Source of the DNA: Lophius americanus
Lineage: Eukaryota > Chordata > Actinopteri > Lophiiformes > Lophiidae
Reading direction: 5' to 3'
Assembly: GCA_037951165.1 (NCBI GenBank)
Contig: JBBDHG010000030.1
Coordinates: 937,001 to 1,001,000, forward strand
Length of the DNA stretch: 64,000 bases
The notes beneath the pieces are model-generated. The model saw only the letters and a list, made by a program, of their open reading frames with translations. It made no database searches and was not told where the DNA came from. This document shows, piece after piece, positions 45,210 through 58,790 of the stretch. Numbering within the stretch: the stretch's first letter is position 1; each line of letters starts with the position of its first letter. Both the position numbers and the translations under genes were made by a program.

Positions 45210-48200
45210 GGTAACATTAAATACCTTCTACATTTATAAGATATATTGAGTTCTTTACTCTGTAAACCATTGTGTCAAAGCGTAGATACACAATAATCAA
45301 TATTATTATCAGTGTATTTAGCACAATAGCAAAAATGGTACTGAAGTGATCGGATGAGCATTCAGTCCACAGTCCTGGGTAGCAGCGATGTTCGGGTCGG
45401 AATGGGGCTGCTGGAGGAAATGCAACTGGGGTGAAGCTGTCTGCAGAATGCGCTGATGTCGTAATTTCTCAACGGATTCACGTGTCGCGTCTTAATGTTT
45501 CCTTCGGCGGTGAGGTTTTTCTTGAACCAGAGATCTGTTTGTCTGTTCTAAGCTACTGTACAAACGTGGCCTGAAAGAGCCCGCCCACTCTGGGGACAAA
45601 AATTACTATTTTCAAAGTAACATCAGAAAACATATATAGAGTATATTTCTGCTGATTATACACTAATCAAAGCATGGTTTTGAGTATCATATCTCATTTA
45701 TACAAATATATGAAAAAAATATTCCGGGAACAAGGAAATGAAATATCATAACGCTTATCGCCTCCAGATAAAACTGAAACCTGTCAAGAAGGTTTTGGGA
45801 TATTCTGAAAGGTAAATTCAGTCAAACATGGATAAATATAATAGTAATTAATTCACTGCAAGACTTTAGAGGCTCAGATTACAACCCACCACTTTTGAAC
45901 TTTTTGACATTCACATCCGCCTATGTTTTATATTGGCAAATATTTACATGGGAATTATGATAGCAGCCAATATTAGCTCTATCATCTTAAGCAGACATAA
46001 ACATCCTTGAAAGGAATCATGTGACGCTTCAGGTGAGTTTCTAGCATGGAACACGCAAGGCCTAATTTTAACAATTTATTAACAATTTGTGAGAATACAT
46101 CTAATAAATATTGTAACAATGAATTTATCTCTGAATAGTATCTTGGATTAGTAAAATCTATGATGAAGATATAGTTCAAACCCCCTTTCTGTGCACTTTT
46201 TCTTTAGAGTATTTCTTTTCTCTCAATTAAAATTGATACAAAAAGAATTAAAAAATCTAAAAAGTTAAGGAGCCTATGTTGGAGCCAGTGTGAGATACCA
46301 CAGGTCAAAGACTTCACCAAGGAGGAGGCATCAACCGCAGCCATTGAGAAGGCTCTGTTTCATAAGTACAATATTTTTTTTGTAAATTAAAGCATGCAGC
46401 TACTTACTAAAAATAATTATGTAACTTGATACGACCAAAGAAAGTCTCATAAGGTTGAAATAGTTTTCTAAAAACATGCTTTACTAAATGTTGAGCTAAT
46501 CTTTTTCTTTTTTTGGCACTGTTTAAAAACATGCCTGCCAAAACATTTTTTACATTTTATGCTAAATTTAGAGCATCTAAGATATTTAGTTTTCACATTA
46601 GATAAATAAAATATGCAAAGAACTAATTTTTCAACATTTTTTATGTTTTTTTTTAAAACTTTTTGGTGAGGGTATTTTAAGAGTGTTTTGAGGTTTTCTT
46701 TTAAGTTGAGATGGACAAGCAAAGAGTCAAGAGAACATCATCTGAGTTAGTTAGGTTAATTATTACAGTGCTTACATGATGAGCAGATTTGGATTGAAGG
46801 ACGTGATGTAATGGCTTCACTTAGCTCCCAGCATGCAACAGAGCGTACAATAACAACATAGTAGGTCCACAGGAAGCCCGAAGTTCATTGTAATCTCTTT
46901 CTCTGCTGTGTGATGGTCTGCCACAGCAGCTTACTAAATGGAGTAAAGTACTTCACTGGGCCTTAGACCTAAAGATCCTTGTTTTTAGATAATGCATCTT
47001 GAATATCTTGAAGATATGCTGGAAATGCAGCAAACCTTAAGACATAATTTGTCTTAAAATGCTTACTTCAAGTATGTGACTAAAGTGCAAGTGTCTAAAT
47101 TGTAAAACAGTGTTACCATTGTAAGTTAAATGCACCTGAAATTAAGTTGATGTTGAAATGTATGATAACAATTAAATAAATAAATAAATTTTCAGCTTAA
47201 AAAAATCGGAACTTTTGATTCTTCGTGGGTTATTCCTATATGCAACACATAAAAAGACCAGTAAAATATGGTTTAAAATTACATTTCTCCTGTATCTTTA
47301 TCAAAAAAAGATATCTTTCCCAGCAAATTTTCTATTATTTTACTTATCATGACTTAAAACCCCTTGTATTTATTTATTTTCTTTAACGTATTTTTGAAGC
47401 AACATTTTTCACCAGTGAAAAGGGATTCCTGGAGGTTTTCCAGGAATCCGGCGGTACATTCAGACACATAATCCTCATGTTCTGCTGTCTGCTCTCACTG
47501 AATGTCTGAATGCTGCTTGTGTCAAAATTAACCAACCGAATGAAAATCGCACCAGCATGGAGAAGCCAGAGGGTGAGGTGTAGCGCTGAACGCCTCGTCC
47601 GGGAATGTCTTCATGAAGCTCTCACACTCAGGTGGCAAATATTAATGAGAACCCATAATTAAATATCAGAGTCAAAAACTGTGATGAACTGTCTGCTCTG
47701 GATTTGCATTTAGGTTGAATGTTAGCTGGAACACTCATTTAACCTTTATGCTTCAGGTCTTCAGGCTCACAGAAAAATAAAAATTTCCTCCCTGAAACTG
47801 CAATTAAATGTTATGTCATAATATTATTAAACACTCTTACTAATTCATTCTTTAAACTAACATCAGTCAATCAGTTAAACAGCACTATAAACGGCACTTT
47901 CTTTAGTGCATACCTTTTTTTTTTTACTTGACAAAATTCATTAAAACCAGAGTTTTTTCCCCATAAACTAAATGCCAAGTGGATTATTTATTTTGTAAAT
48001 AAACCATAGCGGGATATGTAAATGATTAATAAAAACCCTGATTTCCAAACATTGTCAAATTTTGCTCAGTTTAAAAAAAATAAAGGAAAAAAGTCCCCTA
48101 AGAGGACATAAAACAAACCCTTCATAAAACTTTATTTATAAAGCTCATTTTGAAAATAGCTCAAACGTTACTCAATCACTTTATGGGTAATTAACAAACA

Positions 48201-48595
48201 GGAGAGTTAAATAAAGCAGTTAGAAAAAAAAGATGAATTTACAGATAAAAGTTTGTTAAGACAATACCTTTAGAAAATTAAGATAATAATAATATTCATA
48301 ATAATAATAATAATTGTAATTATAAATTACACAAAATAACTTGCATATAAACAGATGGTAGAATGAAAAGGAATAAATATGTTATGTAATAAAAGAAAAG
48401 AAAAGAAAAAAATGAATAAAAATAAGATCAGAATCAGCATCACAATCAAGTAAATATTTATAAATCTAATAAATACTAGAAAGACAGTTCAAAAATTGTA
48501 AAAATAAATAAATAAATAAAGTAGAAAAATACGTAAAAGAAGGACTAAATAAGTGAGTGTTTAGTTTACTTAATAAAAAATATCAAATATCAATA
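45210..48595. other. Intergenic, no supported gene
   Basis: AT-rich to very AT-rich with low-complexity runs (e.g. aataataataataat near 48280-48315). I see no gene. Confidence 0.4.
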
Positions 48596-48599
48596 TTCA

Positions 48600-48905
48600 G
48601 ATCCTCTCAGTTGCTCTAGATTGTTCCAGCGACTTGGAGCAAGGTGGCTAAAAGCAGCATCAGCTGAAGTTTTTATTCTCTTTCTCTGTTGGTGGGACAT
48701 CTGAATGTAAAGAAGCAGAGGATCAACTATCATCATATGTCTAAGATAGTGTGCTGCAATGCCATGTAAGGGCTCAGAAACTAATAACAGAGTTTTAAAA
48801 TCAATCGTTAAACTAACTGGTAACCAGTGTTATGACTTTAAAACAGGTGTAATGTGTGCTCTCCTTCAGGTCCTCGTCAACACTCCTGCTGCAGAATGTT
48901 GGATT
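48600..48905 (+). repeat. Dispersed fish repeat fragment
   Basis: Phrases such as taactggtaaccagtg, actttaaaacaggtgtaatg, gtgctctccttcaggtcct and gtcaacactcctgctgcag are characteristic of a very common teleost interspersed repeat. I cannot name the family with confidence. Confidence 0.45.
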
Positions 48906-48914
48906 AACTGTGGC

Positions 48915-49098
48915 TGACGTCTGGCCCGTTGTGTCTGATCCTACAGAACAGCTACTGTAGCAAAAAATTATGTTAAAAATGTGTTGTTGGTTCTGATGGA
49001 AAGGTGTCAGAACACACAGCGTCGTCACAAAGCTGATTTGGTGGCATTAAAACCGCCTCACAACATGAGGCAGGTGTTTGTAATGTTATGGCTGATTT
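48915..49098 (+). mobile_element. Internally deleted Tc1-like transposon
   Basis: gtctggcccgttgtgtctga, then acagctactgtagca and gaaaggtgtcagaacacaca, matches the middle of the widespread fish Tc1 family whose right end appears at 30357. After ggtggcatt the sequence jumps straight to the right end, gaggcaggtgtttgtaatg and ttatggctgat. The left end and most of the transposase are missing. Confidence 0.75.
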
Positions 49099-49597
49099 GT
49101 TATGTAAATGATATAGAAAGAACAAGTTTGGGTTGGTTTTTGTTTACGTTGAGCTTGTTCTGGGACATAATCTGGAGCAGGAGTTCGTAGCACTCCTGCT
49201 ACTGTAGACTTATACAAAAATACATCAAAGATGAAAAGAGTTCATCAAACTGAACTCACAAGACTAAGACATAATAACATGCTGTGTGTTTTTGGGTGGA
49301 GTACCTGGAGGGAACACATGCAATCATGGAGACAAGAAGAACACTTTCCACACAGACTGGCCCCGAGGGCAGAGGTGGATCTGCACCAGAAACCCTCCTA
49401 CTGTAAGCAGCCTCTTATCAAAGTGATCGAAATTAAACGTTAAAAAAAATCATTAGTCTTGGCTAGATTAAGGTTTGAACATTGTTCCTTTCTTTCATTT
49501 TTGTGAAAGAAATGTGGCAGATAAGATAACGTCACATTTCTTAAGATAAGACTTCACTGTTCCCACAGACACACTTGTGTATTTAAATATATAAATT

Positions 49598-49719
<122 letters not shown>

Positions 49720-49720
49720 C

Positions 49721-49862
49721 TCTGAGGGTCACGTTTTTTGACTTCTCAGGTGCTTTCAACACAATCCCTTCTTCACTGCTGAGAGGGAAGCAGGAAGAAC
49801 CAGGTGTTCACTGCCACCTGGCTGGAAGGACCATCAACTACCTCACTGACAGACCTCAGTAC
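49721..49862 (+). pseudogene. LINE reverse transcriptase fragment
   Basis: The frame reads VTFFDFSGAFNTIPSSLL, then HLAGRTINYLTDRPQYV. This matches the palm region of fish non-LTR reverse transcriptases (FxDFSSAFNT...YLTxRPQYV), where the first aspartate belongs to the catalytic triad. Only ~47 codons survive between the GT run and the pentamer array. Confidence 0.75.
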
Positions 49863-52800
49863 GTATTCTATTGTATTCTATTGCATTCGGTTGTATTCTG
49901 TTGTATTCTAATGTATACTATTGTATTCTATTGTATTCTGTTGTGTTCTGTTGTATTCTATTGTATTCTGTTGTATTCTGTTGTTTTCTGTTCTATTCTA
50001 TTGTATACCATGTATTATATTTTATTCTATTGTATTCTATTGTATTGTGTTGTATTCTATTGTATTGTGTTGTATTGTTTTGTATACTATTGTATTCTAT
50101 TGTATTCTGTTGTATTCTGTTGTATTCTGTTGTATTCTATTGAATACCATGTATTCTATTTTACTCAATTGTATTGTATTCTGTTGTATTCTGTTGTATT
50201 TTGTTGTATTCTATTGTATTCTATTGCATTCGGTTGTATTCTGTTGTATTCTATTGTATACCATGTATTCTATTTTATTCTATTGTATTCTGTTGTATTC
50301 TATTGTATTGTGTTGTATTGTGTTGTATACTATTGTATTCTATTGTATTCTATTGTATTGTGTTGTATTCTGTTGTATTCTATTGTATACCATGTATTCT
50401 ATTTTACTCAATTGTATTGTATTCTGTTGTATTCTTTTGCATTCTGTTGTATACTATTGTATTCTATTGTATTCTGTTGTATTCTATTTTATTCTATTGT
50501 ATTCTATTGTATTCTGTTGTATTCTATTGTATTGTGTTGTATTGTGTTGTATTCTGTTGTATTCTGTTGCATTCTGTTGTATACTATTGTATTCTATTGT
50601 ATTCTATTGTATTCTGTTGTATTCTATTGTATTGTGTTGTATTGTGTTGTATTCTATTGTATTGTGTTGTATTGTATTGTATTCTGTTGTATTCTGTTAT
50701 ATTCTGTTGTATTCTGTTGTATTCTATTGTATTCTGTTGTATTCCATTGTATTGTGTTGTATTGTGTTGTATTGTGTTGTATTGTGTTGTATTGTGTTGT
50801 ATTCTATTGTATTCTATTGCATTCAGTTGTATTCTGTTGTATTCTATTGTATACCATGTATTCTATTTTACTCAATTGTATTGTATTCTATTGTATTCTG
50901 TTGCATTCTGTTGTATACCATTGTATTCTATTGTATTCTATTGTATTCTGTTGTATTCTATTGTATTGTGTTGTATTGTGTTGTATTCTATTGTATTGTG
51001 TTGTATTGTATTGTATTCTGTTGTATTCTGTTATATTCTGTTGTATTCTGTTGTATTCTATTGTATTCTGTTGTATTCCATTGTATTGTGTTGTATTGTG
51101 TTGTATTGTGTTGTATTCTATTGTATTCTATTGCATTCAGTTGTATTCTGTTGTATTCTATTGTATACCATGTATTCTATTTTATTCTATTGTATTCTAT
51201 TGTATTCTGTTATATTCTATTGTATTGTTTTGTATTGTGTTGTATTGTGTCACATTCTGTTGTATTCTGTTGTATACTATTGCATTCTATTGTATTCTAT
51301 TGTATTGTGTTGTATTATGTTGTATTCTATTGTATTCTATTGTATTCTGTTGGATTCTGTTGTATTGTATTGTATTCTGTTGTATTCTGTTGTATTCCGT
51401 TGTATTCTGTTGTATTCTGTTGTATTCTGTTGTATTGTATTGTATTCTGTTGTATTCTGTTGTATTCTGTTGTATTCTGTTGTATTGTGTTGTATTGTAT
51501 TGTATTCTGTTGCATTGTATTGTGTTCTATTGTATTCTATTGCATTCAGTTGTATTCTGTTGTATTCTATTGTATACCATGTATTGTATTTTATTCTATT
51601 GTATTCTATTGTATTCTGTTGTATTCTATTGTATTGTGTTGTATTGTGTTGTATTCTATTGTATTCTATTATATTCTGTTGGATTCTGTTGTATTGTATT
51701 CTGTTGTATTCTGTTGTATTCCGTTGTATTGTATTGTATTCTGTTGTATTCTGTTGTATTGTATTGTATTCTGTTGTATTCTGTTGTATTCTGTTGTATT
51801 GTTTTGTATTGTATTGTATTCTGTTGTATTCTGTTGTATTCCGTTGTATTGTATTGTATTCCGTTGTATTCCGTTGTATTGTATTGTATTCTGTTGTATT
51901 CTGTTGTATTCTGTTGTATTCTGTTATATTCTGTTGTATTCCATTGTATTGTATTGTATTCTGTTGTATTGTATTGTATTCTGTTGTATTGTATTGTATT
52001 CTGTTGTATTCTGTTGTATTCCGTTGTATTGTATTGTATTCTGTTGTATTGTATTGTATTCTGTTGTATTCTGTTGTATTCCGTTGTATTGTATTGTATT
52101 CTGTTGGATTCTGTTGTATTGTATTGTATTCATTTGCATTCTGTTGTATTCTGTTGTATTCTGTTGTATTGTTTTGTATTGTATTGTATTCTGTTGTATT
52201 GTATTGTATTCTGTTGTATTCTGTTGTATTCCGTTGTATTGTATTGTATTCTGTTGTATTCTGTTGTATTCTGTTGTATTCTGTTATATTCTGTTGTATT
52301 CTATTGTATTCTATTGTATACCATGTATTCTATTTTAGTCTGTTGTATTCTGTTGTATTCTGTTGTATTCTGTTGTATTGCATTGTATTCTATTGTATTC
52401 TATTGCATTCAGTTGTATTCTGTTGTATTCTATTGTATACCATGTATTCTATTTAATTCTATTGTATTCTGTTGTATTCTATTGTATTCTGTTGTATTCT
52501 GTTGTATTCTGTTGTATTCTGTTGTATTCTGTTGTATTCTATTGTATACCATGTATTCTATTTTACTCAATTGTATTGTATTCTGTTGTATTTTGTTGTA
52601 TTCTATTGTATTGTGTTGTATTCTATTGTATTCTATTGCATTCGGTTGTATTCTGTTGTATTCTATTGTATACCATGTATTCTATTTTATTCTATTGTAT
52701 TCTGTTGTATTCTATTGTATTGTGTTGTATTGTGTTGTATACTATTTTATTCTATTGTATTCTATTGTATTGTGTTGTATTCTGTTGTATTCTGTTGTAT

Positions 52801-55800
52801 TCTATTGCATTTGGTTGTATTCTGTTGTATTCTATTGTATACCATGTATTCTATTTTACTCAATTGTATTGTATTCTGTTGTATTCTTTTGCATTCTGTT
52901 GTATACTATTGTATTCTATTGTATTCTGTTGTATTCTATTTTATTCTATTGTATTCTATTGTATTCTGTTGTATTCTATTGTATTGTGTTGTATTGTGTT
53001 GTATTGTGTTGTATTCTGTTGCATTCTGTTGTATACTATTGTATTCTATTGTATTCTATTGTATTCTGTTGTATTCTATTGTATTGTGTTGTATTGTGTT
53101 GTATTCTATTGTATTGTGTTGTATTGTATTGTATTCTGTTGTATTCGGTTATATTCTGTTGTATTCTGTTGTATTCTATTGTATTCTGTTGTATTCCATT
53201 GTATTGTGTTGTTTTGTGTTGTATTGTGTTGTATTGTGTTGTATTCTATTGTATTCTATTGCATTCAGTTGTATTCTGTTGTATTCTATTGTATACCATG
53301 TATTCTATTTTACTCAATTGTATTGTATTCTATTGTATTCTGTTGCATTCTGTTGTATACCATTGTATTCTATTGTATTCTATTGTATTCTGTTGTATTC
53401 TATTGTATTGTGTTGTATTGTGTTGTATTCTATTGTATTGTGTTGTATTGTATTGTATTCTGTTGTATTCTGTTATATTCTGTTGTATTCTGTTGTATTC
53501 TATTGTATTCTGTTGTATTCCATTGTATTGTGTTGTATTGTGTTGTATTGTGTTGTATTGTGTTGTATTCTATTGTATTCTATTGCATTCAGTTGTATTC
53601 TGTTGTATTCTATTGTATACCATGTATTCTATTTTATTCTATTGTATTCTATTGTATTCTGTTGTATTCTATTGTATTGTTTTGTATTGTGTTGTATTGT
53701 GTCACATTCTGTTGTATTCTGTTGTATACTATTGCATTCTATTGTATTCTATTGTATTGTGTTTTATTATGTTGTATTCTATTGTATTCTATTGTATTCT
53801 GTTGGATTCTGTTGTATTGTATTGTATTCTGTTGTATTCCGTTGTATTGTGTTGTATTCTGTTGTATTCTGTTGTATTGTATTGTATTCTGTTGTATTCT
53901 GTTGTATTCTGTTGTATTATGTTGTATTGTGTTGTATTGTATTGTATTCTGTTGTATTGTATTGTGTTCTATTGTATTCTATTGCATTCAGTTGTATTCT
54001 GTTGTATTCTATTGTATACCATGTATTGTATTTTATTCTATTGTATTCTATTGTATTGTGTTGTATTCTATTGTATTGTGTTGTATTGTGTTGTATTGTG
54101 TTGTATTCTGTTGTATTCTGTTGTATTCTGTTGTATTCCTTTGTATTCTATTGTATACCATGTATTCTATTTTACTCAATTGTATTGTATTGTATTCTGT
54201 TGTATTCTGTTGTATACTATTGTATTCTATTGTATTCTATTGTATTGTGTTGTATTGTGTTGTATTCTATTGTATTCTATTATATTCTGTTGGATTCTGT
54301 TGTATTGTATTCTGTTGTATTCTGTTGTATTCCATTGTATTGTATTGTATTCTGTTGTATTCTGTTGTATTGTATTGTATTCTGTTGTATTCTGTTGTAT
54401 TGTATTGTATTCTGTTGTATTCTGTTGTATTCTGTTGTATTGTTTTGTATTGTATTGTATTCTGTTGTATTCTGTTGTATTCCGTTGTATTGTATTGTAT
54501 TCTGTTGTATTCTGTTGTATTCCGTTGTATTGTATTGTATTCTGTTGTATTCTGTTGTATTCTGTTGTATTCTGTTATATTCTGTTGTATTCCATTGTAT
54601 TGTATTGTATTCTGTTGTATTGTATTGTATTCTGTTGTATTGTATTGTATTCTGTTGTATTCTGTTGTATTCCGTTGTATTGTATTGTATTCTGTTGTAT
54701 TGTATTGTATTCTGTTGTATTCTGTTGTATTCCGTTGTATTGTATTGTATTCTGTTGTATTCTGTTGTATTCTGTTGTATTGTTTTGTATTGTATTGTAT
54801 TCTGTTGTATTGTATTGTATTCTGTTGTATTCTGTTGTATTCCGTTGTATTGTATTGTATTCTGTTGTATTCTGTTGTATTGTATTGTATTCTGTTGTAT
54901 TCTGTTGTATTCTGTTGTATTCTGTTATATTCTGTTGTATTCCATTGTATTGTATTGTATTCTGTTGTATTGTATTGTATTCTGTTGTATTGTATTGTAT
55001 TCTGTTGTATTCTGTTGTATTCTGTTGTATTGTATTGTATTCTGTTGTATTGTATTGTATTCTGTTGTATTCTGTTGTATTCCGTTGTATTGCATTGTAT
55101 TCTGTTGGATTCTGTTGTATTGTATTGTATTCTGTTGTATTCTGTTGTATTCTGTTGTATTCTGTTGTATTGTTTTGTATTGTATTGTATTCTGTTGTAT
55201 TCTGTTGTATTCCGTTGTATTGTATTGTATTCTGTTGTATTCTGTTGTATTCTGTTGTATTGTATTGTATTCTGTTGTATTCTGTTGTATTCTGTTGTAT
55301 TCTGTTATATTCTGTTGTATTCCATTGTATTGTATTGTATTCTGTTGTATTGTATTGTATTCTGTTGTATTGTATTGTATTCTGTTGTATTCTGTTGTAT
55401 TCTGTTGTATTGTATTGTATTCTGTTGTATTGTATTGTATTCTGTTGTATTCTGTTGTATTCCGTTGTATTGCATTGTATTCTGTTGGATTCTGTTGTAT
55501 TGTATTGTATTCTGTTGTATTCTGTTGTATTCTGTTGTATTCTGTTGTATTGTTTTGTATTGTATTGTATTCTGTTGTATTCTGTTGTATTCCGTTGTAT
55601 TGTATTGTATTCTGTTGTATTCTGTTGTATTCTGTTGTATTGTATTGTATTCTGTTGTATTCTGTTGTATTGTATTGTATTCTGTTGTATAGTATTGTAT
55701 TCTGTTGTATTCTGTTGTATTCCGTTGTATTGTATTGTATTCTGTTGTATTCTGTTGTATTCTGTTGTATTGTATTGTATTCTGTTGTATTGTATTGTAT

Positions 55801-55848
55801 TCTGTTGTATTCTGTTGTATTCTGTTGGATTCTGTTGTATTCTGTTAA
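49861..55848 (+). repeat. ~6-kb pentanucleotide (TTSTR) satellite-like array
   Basis: The block consists of 5-bp units, chiefly ttgta, ttctg, ttcta and ttgtg, with rarer ttccg, ttcca, ttgca and ttttg. Pairs often alternate as ttgtattctg. Higher-order structure is clear: markers ttttgcattctg (50436, 52887), gtcacattctg (51249, 53701) and catgtattgtatttta (51579, 54020) recur ~2.45 kb apart, and tgcattgtattctgttgga (55091, 55471) recurs 380 bp apart. The interruption accatgtattctatttta recurs about fifteen times up to ~54160. The array has no stop in any forward frame because of its unit composition, giving a 2083-codon hydrophobic reading of no gene value. Confidence 0.95.
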
Positions 55849-55856
55849 TGAACTGA

Positions 55857-56565
55857 ATCCAGTAACAATAAGTGGGACTAACTGGAGTCGTTAGAAACCT
55901 GGCTTAGTGGACAGGCTAGCTTTCTGAAACAGAATTTTAACATCCCTTTCTACCCTTCACACAAACTGAATAGAAATAAAAGGATGTAAACTTTACTTTA
56001 AGTTAAGTGATCTGACATTAGATGCAATTCATCCAAGTCAATCAGCTAGTATCGTGAATGATGAGCACAGCAGGAGCTGCTTGTCAGATGAAGTAGATAA
56101 ACGTATCAACACGCTTCGGTTGATGAAGCCTTTCCGGTTTGACTACATTCACCCGTCTGTGTGGGAGGAGACCTTCTGAAAAACTTTGAGGACAAACCGC
56201 TGCTGAATGTCTGTTGACTCGATGACGTCTTTGGCCTGTTGGACCAAACCGTGAACAATTTGTCAACATTTAAACTCACATAAAACTAAAATCAACTTAA
56301 AGTACAACCTACAGACCGCTACAAGTCCGCTGAGGTTTTTATATACCGAGACATTTTTAAGTAACGTCAGCAGTGACAGTAAACAACTGTCAACAAAAGT
56401 ACACTTTAAATAATCTCATAAATATGTTCATTTAAACATATCTAATTACCATCCAAAACATACATACAGAGGTCCAATTCGATCCCAGCTGATCCTGCTT
56501 TAACAGACTATGTACTTCTTCCTATTCTGATTATCATTATTTTTATAATATTTATTTTTTTTACC
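55857..56565. other. Intergenic, no supported gene
   Basis: Ordinary AT-rich sequence. No gene, RNA or repeat family recognised. Confidence 0.4.
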
Positions 56566-56569
56566 AACA

Positions 56570-57170
56570 AGGCCATCACTGATCCACCGCCAAACCGGTC
56601 CTGCTGGATGAGGTTTCAGGAAGCATAACGCTCACCACGGCGTCTCCAGACTCTTTCACGTCTGTCACATGCACTCATGATGAACCTGCTCTCATCTGTG
56701 AGGAGAACGGGGCACCAATGGAGAGCCTTCATATTCTGATGTTCGCTAGGGAACACCAATCCAGCTGCACGATGCTGGTCTGTGAGCACAGGACCCACTG
56801 AGGACGTTGGGCCCTCATAGAGTCTGTTTCTGACAGTTCGGTCAGAAACATCACACTAGCAGATGCTGGAGGTCATTTTGTTGGGCTTTGGTAGAGCTCC
56901 TCCTGTTCCTCCTCTCACTGAGGAGTAGATACTGGTCCCTACTACTCGATGGTTGTCCTTCTGTGGTCCTGTCCAGCTCTCCTCGTTTCGTTCTCCTGGT
57001 ATCTCCTCCACGCTCCTGAGACCCTTTTTGGAGACAGAAAACCATCTTGTGACGACACGTGCAGATGTTCCATTGTGGATGAGCTGGAACACTTAAGGAA
57101 CCTAAATGAGCTACAGGTACCAAATCATGCTAGAGAGAAATCTGTCGGGAAGGATGAAGGGATAGAAATG
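56570..57170 (-). pseudogene. Tc1-like transposase relic
   Basis: Minus-strand fragments read TRRTKRGELDRTTEGQ-like helix-turn-helix linker sequence, DQYLLLSERRNRRSSTKAQQ, NDLQHLL, then VGPVLTDQHRAAGLVFPSEHQ, VLLTDESRFIMSACDRRERV and WRRRGERYAS, and finally DRFGGGSVM in another frame. This is the order of a Tc1-like transposase, with DESRF carrying the first aspartate of the DDE triad. It ends after GGGSVM, so the second and third catalytic residues are missing. Frameshifts are present. The element is separate from the Tc1 relics at 30357 and 48915, which belong to another family. Confidence 0.8.
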
Positions 57171-57529
57171 GACGGTGGCCACCACTTTCAGAACCAGAAC
57201 CTTTTGTGGGATGTCCTGCTGTTTCCTCTCCTTTCCACCATGTGCGACTTTCATTTAAACAAAATTAGCTGAAACTGATAATTGGGCAGATTCAGATCCC
57301 AGAAGTTTGACTGGCTCTGGGTCGGACCTTCATTATTTTTGAGCATTTACTTACCATGCTCTTTTTTAATGAACTTTTATTTGAGGTAATTGAAGAAGTC
57401 ATAAAACATTTTGCTCCTCTCTCCCTCCAGATGAAGCCATCATTGTTAAGGCTGTTCTTCTTGAGCTCCCAGCCTCCATGCTGCCTCCAACTTTCCATGT
57501 TTCCTAGACAAAGCCCGTTTGCTTTTGTA

Positions 57530-57830
57530 CCCCTATGCCCCCCTGAATGTGATTTTGTAAAAATTTGCTAAGACCTGCTCCCTTCCTCCGTCCGAAGAAG
57601 TGACACCTGCCCGGCTCCTGAGATCACATGTGGACCTGCCTCTGCTGCTCTGGATCTTGGTGAACACATTCTACACACATGTTTTCTCTGCTCCAGATTT
57701 GACCCAGCCCGTCAGTACACTCAAGCCGCCCTCACGCTCCGCCTTCAGACCTTCTCACAAGCCCCTGAAGATCAGTTGTCAATAAACTCGTTAAAACTTG
57801 CCCTCGGTCTACAACTTGGGTTCCTTATTC
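57530..57830 (+). mobile_element. Possible LTR fragment
   Basis: cagttgtcaataaactcgtt with a following aaacttgccctcggtctac resembles the polyadenylation region and 3' end of fish Gypsy-type LTRs (caataaactc...ctgcgtttgggtcc). No polyprotein or second LTR is visible, so this is tentative. Confidence 0.3.
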
Positions 57831-57872
57831 GCCTGAAAAAAGCAACAGAGCGCTGTCATCACTTTGTTGTTA

Positions 57873-57931
57873 GTCTGAAGTGTTTGAGCCTCGTGCCCAT
57901 GGTGGCTGGAGATCCACCCAGCACTTCAGAC
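57873..57931. repeat. Inverted repeat with 10-bp perfect arms
   Basis: gtctgaagtg (57873-57882) and cacttcagac (57922-57931) are exact reverse complements separated by 39 bases. The loop is not strongly paired, so a microRNA precursor is not supported. Confidence 0.6.
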
Positions 57932-58359
57932 CCAATGTATGTAAACAGATACCTTCTATGATGCTCACCCGTTTGTCTGTATATACATACATACTGTGTA
58001 TTCAGTGAATATCCTGATGATACGATATTGATATTCCTGTACCTCTGACCCAGCCAAACTGGTTCACCTCTTGGCTGCAGTATCCAAAAGTGGGTCCATA
58101 CTTTGATTTGTGTAACTGTAAGATGAGTTAAATGAAGGTAAATTTTATTTACATCATTTTTACGATTACATGATTAGAACACTCGGTGTGTGGATCCAGA
58201 TCCCAGGTTTCGATGCATTGCACAAACAGCTGCTGTTCTAGAGCTCCCTCTAGGGGACCAGATGGACCTGAATGTATATCATACTTTAGTTTCATCCATT
58301 ACAGCATGAATAACCGATACGTTTAATTGTATCTCAGAGAAGACATTAATATTCTTCAT

Positions 58360-58790
58360 TGCTTCCCTATCTGTAGATCCTTACCGGGATAACAGAAAAA
58401 AGTATTTAATGGATCATTTTCCAATTTTATACCCACAGAGACCATAGTCTGAGGAAGAACTGGACTGATTCTGGGAAGTGTCAGTTGTATATCCCTGAAA
58501 ATAAGGGGAGCTTTATCTCCAAAAGATTCTGGGCCAAACATTTCTCGCCATTGATCTGATTTGGTGCATATAAATCGAGTTGAGGAGACCTTTCTTGTAT
58601 ACATCATACATATTTTACAGACTAGGCTGAGCTCTGTTACCAAAAAAACACTGTTTTTTGGACATAACATCACATTTAATTTGAAGAGTTCAATCAAGGG
58701 GATTGCTTTCAAAAGCGCAGGGGGTTTCCAACCTTTCGGGTATATTTCCTTACTGTTAGTCGTTATCACATTGAATAATTGTGTCATGGT
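58360..58790 (-). repeat. Unnamed dispersed repeat, copy 3 of 3 (longest)
   Basis: The minus-strand frame 58787-58356 is open for 143 codons and includes PKNSVFLVTELSLVCKI, STRFICTKSDQWREMFGPE and DIQLTLPRISPVLPQTMVS. The copies at 37490-37740 and 30935-31125 align to different parts of it. Nothing in the frame matches a family I know. It could be part of a mobile-element ORF or of a decayed gene spread by duplication. Confidence 0.5.

Noticed and set aside
57873..57931. Possible microRNA precursor
   Set aside because: Only the 10-bp arms pair well; the 39-base loop shows no extended stem.
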